The notes below the pieces were generated by a model. It searched no databases and was not told the origin of the DNA. It saw nothing but the letters and a program-made list of their open reading frames with translations. This document shows, one piece after another, positions 16,312 to 23,696 of a DNA stretch of 64,000 nucleotides. The first letter of the stretch is position 1; each line of letters starts with the position of its first letter. Both the position numbers and the translations under genes were made by a program. Source of the stretch: Falsibacillus pallidus (GTDB taxonomy: Bacteria; Bacillota; Bacilli; Bacillales; DSM-25281); contig NZ_QQAY01000013.1 of assembly GCF_003350505.1 (NCBI RefSeq), positions 21,956 through 85,955 of the forward strand. The letters run 5' to 3'.

Positions 16312-19071
16312 TCATTTAGGCTGCCTTATCAAAGAATCAAGGCTTGCTGTCAACACGTTCTTGGCATCCAAGGAAATAAATTTACTTAAGCTGTCTTTAT
16401 TAATCTGTTCCTTCGCTTTTTCCAGGAACTCAATTGCATTCGGCCCATTGCCTTTTTCCAGCTGATGATCTGCTTGCTTTAAGTCCTCCAAAAGCTGTTT
16501 ATAAAGCGGCTGATCCAGCATATTGCGGCTTCTGTATTCTTCCGCTTCTTCTCTCACAGAGTTGAAGCTTGTTTCGCCAGGATGCACTTCTAATTTCATT
16601 AAGTCTGCACCTGAAGCATAATAAAGGCTTCCATCGTTTTCGATATCCATCAAATCGGCATTCTGTTTAATGAGCATGGTGGATAATGTGCCAGGGTTTA
16701 CGACAGTTATGTTCCTGCCGAGTGTCGTATAAAGCAGACCATCTTTGCCCCAGCGGAGGTAGATCGGCCTCCATTTGCTTGCAGCATAAGTACTCGGATA
16801 GACCACTTTGCTTTTCTTCACTTCATATGTTTTTGGATCCATGGCGAAAATCGTTCCGTCGATTGCTCCCCATATAAGTCCATCCGGGCCGGCGGACAAT
16901 TCGCCGATCATTTTTGGATCAGCATCCAATCCAGGGATATCCGGCGTGAATTCAGCCACTTTCTTGCTGTTTTTCACATCCCATACGAAGATTTTCGCAT
17001 TTTCATCAGCGGGATTGCTTCCTCCACCGCCCCATACAGAAGTGCCGCCATAAACATATCCATCTTTATAGGCCAAACCGATGATGCTTTGATTTTCCAC
17101 AACGTTTCGATGGTCTTCCCATTGACCGGTTTGCTTATGATAGATGCTTAAGGAGCCTCCAAGCTCTCCGTAGCCTGGAATGGTTCCGATGAATAAATCA
17201 TTTCCACTCGATTCGAGAGTAAACGGCCGGTCCTGGAAGTCTTCAATATCATGGATCAGCCCTGGATTCTTATCAGGAGTATTTCCAAAATCCATTGCCT
17301 TTGCCGGATCATATTGATAGATTTTCGCCCCTCCATAGGTTCCGAAGAATACTTTTCCGTCGAAGAAACCGATGCCTTCAGGCTGCGGCATCCAGCTCAA
17401 ATTATGGATGATCTTCGATTCTCGAGGATCAAAGACACTCATTCCCCGATGATATCCGCCTAAATAAATCTTTCCGTCTGGCGCCTTTGCCAATGACTGA
17501 ATCGGCACCCCTTGCGGTTCCACATCCGGGTAGATGTACTCAACCTCATTTTTCATTGGATCGTACTGCATATATTCTGAAAAACCGCTCACAAGCGCCA
17601 GCACTGAATGGCCGTCTTTTTCCACCCATCCGAATTTACGGGTTGTATGATCTGTAGAAGATATGCCGCTGACTTCCTCCGTCGTATTGGTTTTTAAATT
17701 ATAGCGATGGAGCTTGGCACCCAGGATGTAGTACATGTCTTCCCCGTTGTCTGGAGACGGCGGCGAAATTTCACCTGTGTATTTAATTGTGTTGACCAGT
17801 TCCAGCGTTTCCTCATCCAATACGTACACCGTTGAGCCGCCTACTCGAATGAATAGTTTCCCGTCGTATCCTTCAATATTGGCCACGGTGTTGTTCCCGC
17901 CTGATATCGGAATGTGGACTTCTTCCTTTTCTCCCGTTTTTAAGTTCAGCCGGTATACATAGGCAGTAGAGCCGATCCCAACGTAAAGGTAGTCGCCTGA
18001 AATCCCGAGTCCCCTTGCATATTTCTGGCCATCCTTGAATGTTCCTAAATCTTTGAATTCCCCTGTTTGGATGTCGTATTCAAACACCTTCGCATGCGGA
18101 TAGGTGGCTCCATATACTTTCCCATCTTTACTGACAGCAAGGTCCCAAATCCATGTATCGGATGGATTTTTACCCAAAGTTTCAATTCTTTTTTCTGCCG
18201 GTAAATATCTGTATAGGATGCCATCGTTCGTTCCAGCAAAATAAATGTTTCCGTCACTGCCTTCTGTTATGGCCCATACGGTATCCGCCCCTGGGATAGG
18301 CTGTGAAAAGAGTCGTTCACCCGTATCGCCATCAATGGCATAAAAAGTCGCTGGGACGCCATTTGTGGCAAAATAAAGTTCCGAATGCCCATCACTTCTA
18401 GTACTGATGGCTGCAGATGAAGTAAGCGATGCTTTTACCGCTTCCCCCAAATTGACTGGGTCACTGACTGTAAGATCCAGCTGCTCTTCCCATGAAAAAG
18501 ACACTTGATCTACAAATGCATTGGTCACTGAAGCGACTCCCGAATATAATTCCAGTCTTGCCGAAACCGCGTTTTTCGGCGCCTTTCCACTCACAGATCC
18601 CGAAAGCCATGTATTGGCTGCCACCGATTTAACACTGTATCCGCTGCTGAATTTGGCTACTTCTTTTCCATTCTCATCAAAATAAAGCAGATACATATTG
18701 AGTGAGCCTGATTGCAAATAGATTGAAGCGTCAAAGTGATAGACTTGCCCGCCTGTCACCCTTGCCATGCTGCTTCTTATCCCGGCAGATTTCGTAGAAA
18801 GAGAGTCTGCCATCTTCAAACTTTGCGTTCCTTCTTTTACAACAGAACGATCGATAGAAAACCCGGTATCGCCGTATGTTTGTGTCCATCCAAGAATTGC
18901 CCCATTCTCTTTGGGAGTTGATTCAAACCCGGCATTTTCAATAAAATAGTCGTTTTGTGCCGGTTTTTCCTTGGCTTTTATCGAATAGGGAGAATTCATG
19001 GATGCTAGAGAAACGATTAGGATTCCTGTGGCGGAGATGCGAAAACATTTCTTTAAATTTTTTTGAATCAT
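16312..19071 (-). CDS. Secreted beta-propeller protein with N-terminal carbohydrate-binding-like domain, 919 aa
   Basis: A signal peptide (residues 1-34, hydrophobic ISATGILIVSLASM) precedes a jelly-roll-like module, about 40-195 (ENAGFESTPKENGAILGWTQTYG; FVDQVSFSWE), typical of CBM-like domains. Residues 215-830 carry many repeats of the form DGKVYGATYP or DGKIYLGGYH, diagnostic of a multi-bladed beta-propeller. A charged helical C-terminus (REEAEEYRSRNMLDQPLYKQL) completes it. The start overlaps the upstream Gfo/Idh stop as ATGA. Secretion beside sugar-catabolic enzymes suggests binding or cleavage of an extracellular polysaccharide; polysaccharide lyases with propeller folds exist, but no catalytic motif was identified. 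Confidence 0.8.
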   Translation of the reverse strand: MIQKNLKKCFRISATGILIVSLASMNSPYSIKAKEKPAQNDYFIENAGFESTPKENGAILGWTQTYGDTGFSIDRSVVKEGTQSLKMADSLSTKSAGIRSSMARVTGGQVYHFDASIYLQSGSLNMYLLYFDENGKEVAKFSSGYSVKSVAANTWLSGSVSGKAPKNAVSARLELYSGVASVTNAFVDQVSFSWEEQLDLTVSDPVNLGEAVKASLTSSAAISTRSDGHSELYFATNGVPATFYAIDGDTGERLFSQPIPGADTVWAITEGSDGNIYFAGTNDGILYRYLPAEKRIETLGKNPSDTWIWDLAVSKDGKVYGATYPHAKVFEYDIQTGEFKDLGTFKDGQKYARGLGISGDYLYVGIGSTAYVYRLNLKTGEKEEVHIPISGGNNTVANIEGYDGKLFIRVGGSTVYVLDEETLELVNTIKYTGEISPPSPDNGEDMYYILGAKLHRYNLKTNTTEEVSGISSTDHTTRKFGWVEKDGHSVLALVSGFSEYMQYDPMKNEVEYIYPDVEPQGVPIQSLAKAPDGKIYLGGYHRGMSVFDPRESKIIHNLSWMPQPEGIGFFDGKVFFGTYGGAKIYQYDPAKAMDFGNTPDKNPGLIHDIEDFQDRPFTLESSGNDLFIGTIPGYGELGGSLSIYHKQTGQWEDHRNVVENQSIIGLAYKDGYVYGGTSVWGGGGSNPADENAKIFVWDVKNSKKVAEFTPDIPGLDADPKMIGELSAGPDGLIWGAIDGTIFAMDPKTYEVKKSKVVYPSTYAASKWRPIYLRWGKDGLLYTTLGRNITVVNPGTLSTMLIKQNADLMDIENDGSLYYASGADLMKLEVHPGETSFNSVREEAEEYRSRNMLDQPLYKQLLEDLKQADHQLEKGNGPNAIEFLEKAKEQINKDSLSKFISLDAKNVLTASLDSLIRQPK

Positions 19072-20156
19072 GATTCCATTCCCCTTCCTTTAGAAAGTTT
19101 GATTTCTTTCCGGGTCCTGCTGCTTTCATAGATTGCATCAATCATGCGCATGATTTCCACACCATGTTCAACAGTCGTTCTTGGAGCCTTATTTTCAAGG
19201 CAGCATTCAACAAAATGATCGGTCTGCTCCTGAAACGCAGCATCCACATTGAGTCCGTCCTGATCAGTCTGCGGGCGGGCATTAAGGATGGTATTGTACT
19301 TTTCGATGATCAGCCATGTTTCCGGAAGTACTTCGGTTCCTCCTCTCTCGCCGTAGAGAACGACGCTTGTTTCATTTCTTTTCGCATGGAGTGTGTAGCT
19401 GGTATCCAAATATAGGGACGCTCCGTTTTCGAAGCGGATCATCGCATTGGCAAGGTCTTCAACGTTATTGAAATTAGGATTGTAATCAGCCGTTTTATAA
19501 AATGCCAGGTTTTTGATGTTGGATCGATTTCCGAGTTTATTATATGTATTGGCACTGACGGCTATGGGACGTGGACAACCCATTAAGTACCAGGAAAGAT
19601 CGAGTACATGGATTCCTACATCAATCAGCGGCCCGCCCCCTGATTTTTCACGGTCTGCAAACCAGCCGCCAGGATTCCCAAGCCTTCTGAGTGCAGACGC
19701 CTTAGCGTAGTAAATGCGGCCAAGGTCGCCATGATCGATGAAAGTTTTTAGCATTTGAACATTGGGGTCGAATCTTCTGATGAATCCTACTTGAAGTGTT
19801 TTCCCTGTTTCTATGGTCTTTCTTTGGATGGCGAGTGCGTCAGAGATGGTTGTACAAAGAGGTTTTTCTACAAATACGTGTTTGCCGGCATCAAGTGCGG
19901 CCATGATGATGTCTGCATGGGTGTTATTCCAGGTACAGATAACGACTGCTTCCAAGTCTGGGAGCTGAAGCATGACATTGTAGTCTGTACAAAGATGGGG
20001 GATGTTGTATTGTGCGGCTTTCTGTTTTGCCCGTGATTCATTGAGGTCGCAGATGGCATACAGTTCTGCGGCGGAGTTGTTTTGGTAAGAATTTAGATGA
20101 AGTTCCGAAATGGCTCCGCCGCCGATGATTCCAATTTTCAATGGTATTGGACTCAT
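19068..20156 (-). CDS. Gfo/Idh/MocA family oxidoreductase, 362 aa
   Basis: LKIGIIGGGAISELHLNSY, HVFVEKPLCTT and GGGPLIDVGIHVLDLSWYLMG are the cofactor, catalytic-lysine and DxxxH motifs. It is a close paralogue of the 350-residue protein at 5915, so the two operons each carry one member of a duplicated pair. The start at 20156 has GGGAGGAGG 11 bases ahead. Its stop overlaps the propeller-protein start by four bases, coupling the secreted protein to this dehydrogenase. Confidence 0.92.
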   Translation of the reverse strand: MSPIPLKIGIIGGGAISELHLNSYQNNSAAELYAICDLNESRAKQKAAQYNIPHLCTDYNVMLQLPDLEAVVICTWNNTHADIIMAALDAGKHVFVEKPLCTTISDALAIQRKTIETGKTLQVGFIRRFDPNVQMLKTFIDHGDLGRIYYAKASALRRLGNPGGWFADREKSGGGPLIDVGIHVLDLSWYLMGCPRPIAVSANTYNKLGNRSNIKNLAFYKTADYNPNFNNVEDLANAMIRFENGASLYLDTSYTLHAKRNETSVVLYGERGGTEVLPETWLIIEKYNTILNARPQTDQDGLNVDAAFQEQTDHFVECCLENKAPRTTVEHGVEIMRMIDAIYESSRTRKEIKLSKGRGMES

Positions 20157-20162
20157 TGAAGC

Positions 20163-21026
20163 TTATACCTCCTCCCAGATTCTTTTGATATTCTGCAAGC
20201 CTATTTTTGTCGCAATCTTGCAATCTTCCATCCCTTCAAATTCAAGGGATAAAAAACCTTTATAAGCACTGTTTTTAATGAGCCGAAAGACGTTTCGAAT
20301 ATTGATGTCCCCCTGGCCAAGAATGGCTCCTTTCAAGAAGTTGCCATTTCGGGTGCTAAAGAAGCCTTCGCCGGGATCTTCTGCAGCCGGCCGGTAATAA
20401 AAGTCTTTAAGATGAACCATGGAGGATATCGGGAGGTTGTTTTTCACTGCAGCTTCTGGCACTTCGTCGACACAAAGGAAATTACCGACATCAAGCGTTG
20501 TTTTAAAATTTGGCCGGTTTACCAGTTTAACGAGAATCTCGACCCTTTCGCTGGATTGAAGGTAATATCCATGGTTTTCAACGCTTGTGGTGATTCCATA
20601 CTGGGAAGCGTAGTCGGCTATTTCCCTGCATGCATCGACAAGGATGGGAAGATCGCCATAAAACTGCTCGATGCCCGTTTCCTCCATCGGTCTTGAAGCG
20701 GCGTCATGGCGCATCAACCTAGCTCCAAGCTGGTTGGCAATATCCACATGCTGCTTGACCCGCTTGATTTCTTCATTCACTTTTTCAATGGATTCCTGGA
20801 TGAAATTAGCCCCGATGGCGTAATTGGAGATTTCAAGGTCAAGCTCCTCTGCTTTATTCCGGATGTCCTCAATAAGGGATGGAGTCTTGACGAGGTCAAA
20901 TCCCAAAGGCACGATTTCCACATGTTCCGCTCCATTTTCCTTGATCCATTCCATTGCCTCTAAAATTGTCATGCCATCGTCTCGCATTGCCTTGTATAAA
21001 CTGTAAGAGCTTACTCCAATCTTCAT
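20163..21026 (-). CDS. Sugar phosphate isomerase/epimerase-like TIM barrel, 287 aa
   Basis: The protein has the AP-endonuclease-2/xylose-isomerase-like TIM barrel, with metal-ligand segments YGITTSVENHGYYLQ (Glu), FKTTLDVGNFLC (Asp), SSMVHLKDFYY (His) and LSLEFEGMED (Glu). These are arranged as in IolE/IolI and related sugar epimerases. Start ATG at 21026 is eight bases after GAGAGGG; ATG at 21029 is nearly as good. It is the first gene of the upstream operon, behind a leader with a candidate operator and cre box. Confidence 0.88.
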   Translation of the reverse strand: MKIGVSSYSLYKAMRDDGMTILEAMEWIKENGAEHVEIVPLGFDLVKTPSLIEDIRNKAEELDLEISNYAIGANFIQESIEKVNEEIKRVKQHVDIANQLGARLMRHDAASRPMEETGIEQFYGDLPILVDACREIADYASQYGITTSVENHGYYLQSSERVEILVKLVNRPNFKTTLDVGNFLCVDEVPEAAVKNNLPISSMVHLKDFYYRPAAEDPGEGFFSTRNGNFLKGAILGQGDINIRNVFRLIKNSAYKGFLSLEFEGMEDCKIATKIGLQNIKRIWEEV

Positions 21027-21049
21027 CATCCGCACCCTCTCTAATTGTT

Positions 21050-21062
21050 GGTTTATATCTGG
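21050..21062 (-). promoter_or_regulatory. Shared leader motif GGTTTATATCTGG (candidate operator)
   Basis: Twelve of thirteen bases match the motif at 12802 in the leader of the neighbouring operon. It is 24 bases upstream of the first start codon. A third, weaker copy lies at 21206-21218. The shared position suggests co-regulation of both operons by one factor. Confidence 0.4.
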
Positions 21063-21112
21063 AATTCTATTAATTTTATGGGTTTACCACTAGTTGTTGG
21101 CGGGTCCATCTA

Positions 21113-21126
21113 TGATAACGGTTGCA
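21113..21126. promoter_or_regulatory. cre-like box upstream of the isomerase operon
   Basis: TGATAACGGTTGCA fits the CcpA consensus TGWNANCGNTNWCA with one mismatch and is partly palindromic. It lies 87 bases upstream of the first start. A clear sigma-A promoter next to it was not found. Apart from this, the 449-bp gap 21027-21475 holds only the shared leader motif, its looser copy at 21206 and a dispersed repeat at 21292. Confidence 0.5.
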
Positions 21127-21291
21127 ATTTGGACCTTGGTGTAAGGTTATTACTTTATTGGTTGACTGTAATAAACTATATGTATTTGCGGTGGATATAA
21201 GAACTGGACTATATCTGGTTCACTTAAAATAGTACAACCTCCAATTAAATAAATCAATAAAATTCTGAAAAATCAAACAAAAGTATGTGGT

Positions 21292-21318
21292 TCTCGAAAA
21301 AAACTGGGGCGTGACTTT
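21292..21318. repeat. CGACAAAAACCGGGGCGTGAC-type dispersed repeat, copy 1
   Basis: TCTCGAAAAAAACTGGGGCG followed by TGAC matches the core of a short repeat also present at 39145, 41689, 46376, 48005 and 50593. All copies are intergenic or at gene ends. Confidence 0.55.
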
Positions 21319-21475
21319 GCTCTCCACCCCGTCAGCTTATCCACAGGATTCGGTTGACAGTCACTTGGGGTAAACTTTCATTAGGTACTTGGGACTAAAG
21401 TTGAAATTAATGGAATTTACGACATTTTTTGCGTTACAATGAAAACATTACATTTATTTGTTGGAGGGACATCTT

Positions 21476-22144
21476 TTGATCTATCAAGTTCGATTATTCA
21501 GGGGACTAAGGGACCCGAGAGCTATGCTTCATCAGCTGGGGCAGGCCGAGACGGTTTACGGACTAAATAATAGAGTGATGCTCTTGTTTCTTTCCAGCTT
21601 GCTGATTTTCGCGGTAAGCGGTTGGTTTGGGCTTGGCACTCATGAAATCTCTGCTGAGATTAATAATCTATCAAACTCACAATTTGAATGGGAAAAGTTC
21701 CTGTTTTGGATCGGCAGGCTTGTATCGGGGCTTTTGTTTGCTGCGATCTATCTGTACATCATGTCTCTTTGGTTTGACATATGGACCGAGGCCCCGTTCA
21801 AGCATTTACTTATTGTACAGGCATTTGCATTTCTCCCGATTTTAATTGAGAAGATTATACATATCCTGTGTGTGTCTTTGCTTGGACTGGACTGGTATTC
21901 CTCTCCTGTTTCGCTTGGAGCGATTGCCCAGAGCGCACATGCACCTGCTTGGATCATTTATTTTTCAGGCTGCGCCACACTCTTTAAAGTCTGGAGCATG
22001 TACATACAATTTATAGGGTTAAGGAAACTTGCAGCCATGCAGCGCGGCGCTGCATTATTAGTGACCGTTTCCATTCATTTGATTTTTTGGGCCATCACGG
22101 CGACTTTGGCCTTCTTTGAATTAGGCTCTTTTCTCAATATTTGA
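21476..22144 (+). CDS. Yip1-family membrane protein, 222 aa (YknW-like)
   Basis: Five hydrophobic spans follow an N-terminal segment (YQVRLFRGLRDPRAMLHQLG) that resembles the Yip1 domain opening. Start TTG at 21476 is seven bases after GGAGGG; the TTG at 21458 is less likely. The next gene encodes a HlyD-like adaptor, which is the YknW-YknX arrangement of Bacillus, but no YknY/YknZ-type ABC genes follow. The last six residues (GSFLNI) and the stop come from the left end of a MITE; before insertion the frame would have read ...FELKPFF and stopped. Confidence 0.8.
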   Translation: MIYQVRLFRGLRDPRAMLHQLGQAETVYGLNNRVMLLFLSSLLIFAVSGWFGLGTHEISAEINNLSNSQFEWEKFLFWIGRLVSGLLFAAIYLYIMSLWFDIWTEAPFKHLLIVQAFAFLPILIEKIIHILCVSLLGLDWYSSPVSLGAIAQSAHAPAWIIYFSGCATLFKVWSMYIQFIGLRKLAAMQRGAALLVTVSIHLIFWAITATLAFFELGSFLNI

Positions 22145-22296
22145 TTCTTTAAGCATTAAAACAGGATAATTTATGCAATCTATGTAGAAAATTTAGCTCG
22201 AAAAGAGCCTGGATACTCCATTTCAACGCGCAAAACTGGTATCTTCACGTTAAAATCGGCTTTAAGATTTTAACAACAATGTTTACGAAAACAGCC
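22124..22296 (+). mobile_element. MITE with ISL3-like ends, intact copy, 173 bp
   Basis: It starts GGCTCTTTTCTCAATATTTG and ends TTTACGAAAACAGCC. The flanks TTGAATTA (22116-22123) and CTGAATTA (22297-22304) match at seven of eight positions, a slightly decayed 8-bp target duplication. An internal CGAAAAGAGCC pairs with the left end, so its RNA can fold a hairpin of about 80 bases. The element has replaced the natural end of the Yip1-family gene. Confidence 0.88.
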
Positions 22297-22334
22297 CTGA
22301 ATTAAAACCATTTTTCTAAAAAGGCGGTAACCTC

Positions 22335-23576
22335 ATGTCTAAAAAGAGCGGATGGCTTATATTGGCCATTGTATGTTTTATTGGATTGAATCTTTTTCTT
22401 ATTTATAAAAAGAACAGCTTGGTTGACAGGACTAATTTTCTCACTCAATGGACTGAAGTGAAGGCAAAGGACCTCGAGAATTCCATTGCCACCGAAGGCG
22501 TTCTCGATGCAACAGAAACCAATCAAGTTTATATCGATAAAAATAAAAGTTTTAAACAGTTTTTAGTTAAAAAAGGGCAGCCTGTTGAAACTGGTACGCC
22601 TCTATTTGAATATGACGGGTTGGATTTAGAAGAACGACGCAGTCTCATCACTTCTGAACAGGATAGGCTGCGCAGTGAAGCGGCAAGCATGGATCAATTG
22701 ATTACAGAGCTGGAGTCGCTGAAGAGCAGAGTCCCTTCTGATTCTTCGTTTGAAAGTTCCAGTTTTGGGGCTGATTCCGATTCAGCGCAGGACTCTCAAG
22801 GCGGCGCTAAATTACAAGCCTACTACGACCTGGCTAAGACGATTTCTGAGAAAGAGCAGGAACGGGAAAAAGTCCAGCAGCAACTAGACATGTATGATGA
22901 GCAGTTGAGGACGCTGCAGAACGGGGAAGGGAGTTTGACGGTCGTCAGCCCTTACAGCGGGATCGTTTCGAATGTTTCACACGAATTGGATAATCCCGGG
23001 GTAACCATTGTCTCCAAGAACTCTGTTGTGAAAGGCAAATTAACAGAGGAGCAGCGGAGCGACGTGAAAAATGGCGATAAAGCGCATATCACTTCCAAGC
23101 ACTTTACTGGAAAGCTGAACGGGACCGTCGCTGATGTGGCGGAGCTGCCGGAACTTACCCCTTCAACTGACCATGATTCTAGATATCCTTTCGTCATTGC
23201 AGCTGATGATGCTGCTGAAAAGGATTTGCTGCAAGGCTACCATGTGAAGGCAGAAATCGTGACGAAAGAAGCAGAAAATGCAAATGCGGTTCCTGTGAAA
23301 AGTGTGGTGCATTTCGATGACGTGAAATATTTATGGGTGCTGAATAATAAAGGCATCGTCGAGAAGCGAAAAGTGAAAACAGGAATCAAAGATGATGGCT
23401 ATATTGAAGTGAAAAACGGCGTAAAAAAAGGAAGCCACATTGCGGAGCTTCCAGATCAGGTGCATAAAGAAGGACTATTCGTCACTCTAATGAAGCCAGG
23501 GCGAATCAAATGGGATGATGACGCGCAGTTCGAAGGAAATTGGAAATACATGATTATGGGGATCTTAGAACCATAA
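22335..23576 (+). CDS. HlyD-like periplasmic/extracytoplasmic adaptor, 413 aa (YknX-like)
   Basis: An N-terminal membrane anchor (WLILAIVCFIGLNLFLIY) is followed by a split biotinyl-lipoyl-like domain (KSFKQFLVKKGQPVETGTPL ... VVSPYSGIVSNV), a coiled-coil hairpin (residues about 105-200) and a beta-barrel region with C-terminal KRKVKTGIKDDGYIEVKNGV. This is the membrane-fusion-protein architecture. The ATG follows AAAGGCGG. In Bacillus such adaptors (YknX) assemble with Yip1-family YknW and an ABC exporter; here only the first two partners are present. Confidence 0.88.
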   Translation: MSKKSGWLILAIVCFIGLNLFLIYKKNSLVDRTNFLTQWTEVKAKDLENSIATEGVLDATETNQVYIDKNKSFKQFLVKKGQPVETGTPLFEYDGLDLEERRSLITSEQDRLRSEAASMDQLITELESLKSRVPSDSSFESSSFGADSDSAQDSQGGAKLQAYYDLAKTISEKEQEREKVQQQLDMYDEQLRTLQNGEGSLTVVSPYSGIVSNVSHELDNPGVTIVSKNSVVKGKLTEEQRSDVKNGDKAHITSKHFTGKLNGTVADVAELPELTPSTDHDSRYPFVIAADDAAEKDLLQGYHVKAEIVTKEAENANAVPVKSVVHFDDVKYLWVLNNKGIVEKRKVKTGIKDDGYIEVKNGVKKGSHIAELPDQVHKEGLFVTLMKPGRIKWDDDAQFEGNWKYMIMGILEP

Positions 23577-23580
23577 TTTG

Positions 23581-23696
23581 GGACGGAGGGACAGGTTCTT
23601 TGTCCCTCCTTTTTGTTTCCGGAAGTTTGGGACAGTAAACCTGTCCCCCCGTCCCATGCCGGTCAGTTAGTGGAACGGGACAAGGAACCTGTCCCC
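23581..23696. repeat. GGGACAGGTTCC palindromic repeat cluster
   Basis: Three units are found: GGGACAGGTTCTTTGTCCC, GGGACAGTAAACCTGTCCCC, and GGGACAAGGAACCTGTCCCC (23677-23696). The last unit lies inside the 3' end of the hybrid kinase gene, encoding its terminal residues. Confidence 0.85.
23585..23614 (+). terminator. Terminator of the adaptor gene, built from a dispersed repeat
   Basis: GAGGGACA pairs with TGTCCCTC and is followed by CTTTTTG. The stem sequence is one arm of the GGGACAGGTTCC repeat family, so the repeat here doubles as an intrinsic terminator. Confidence 0.8.
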
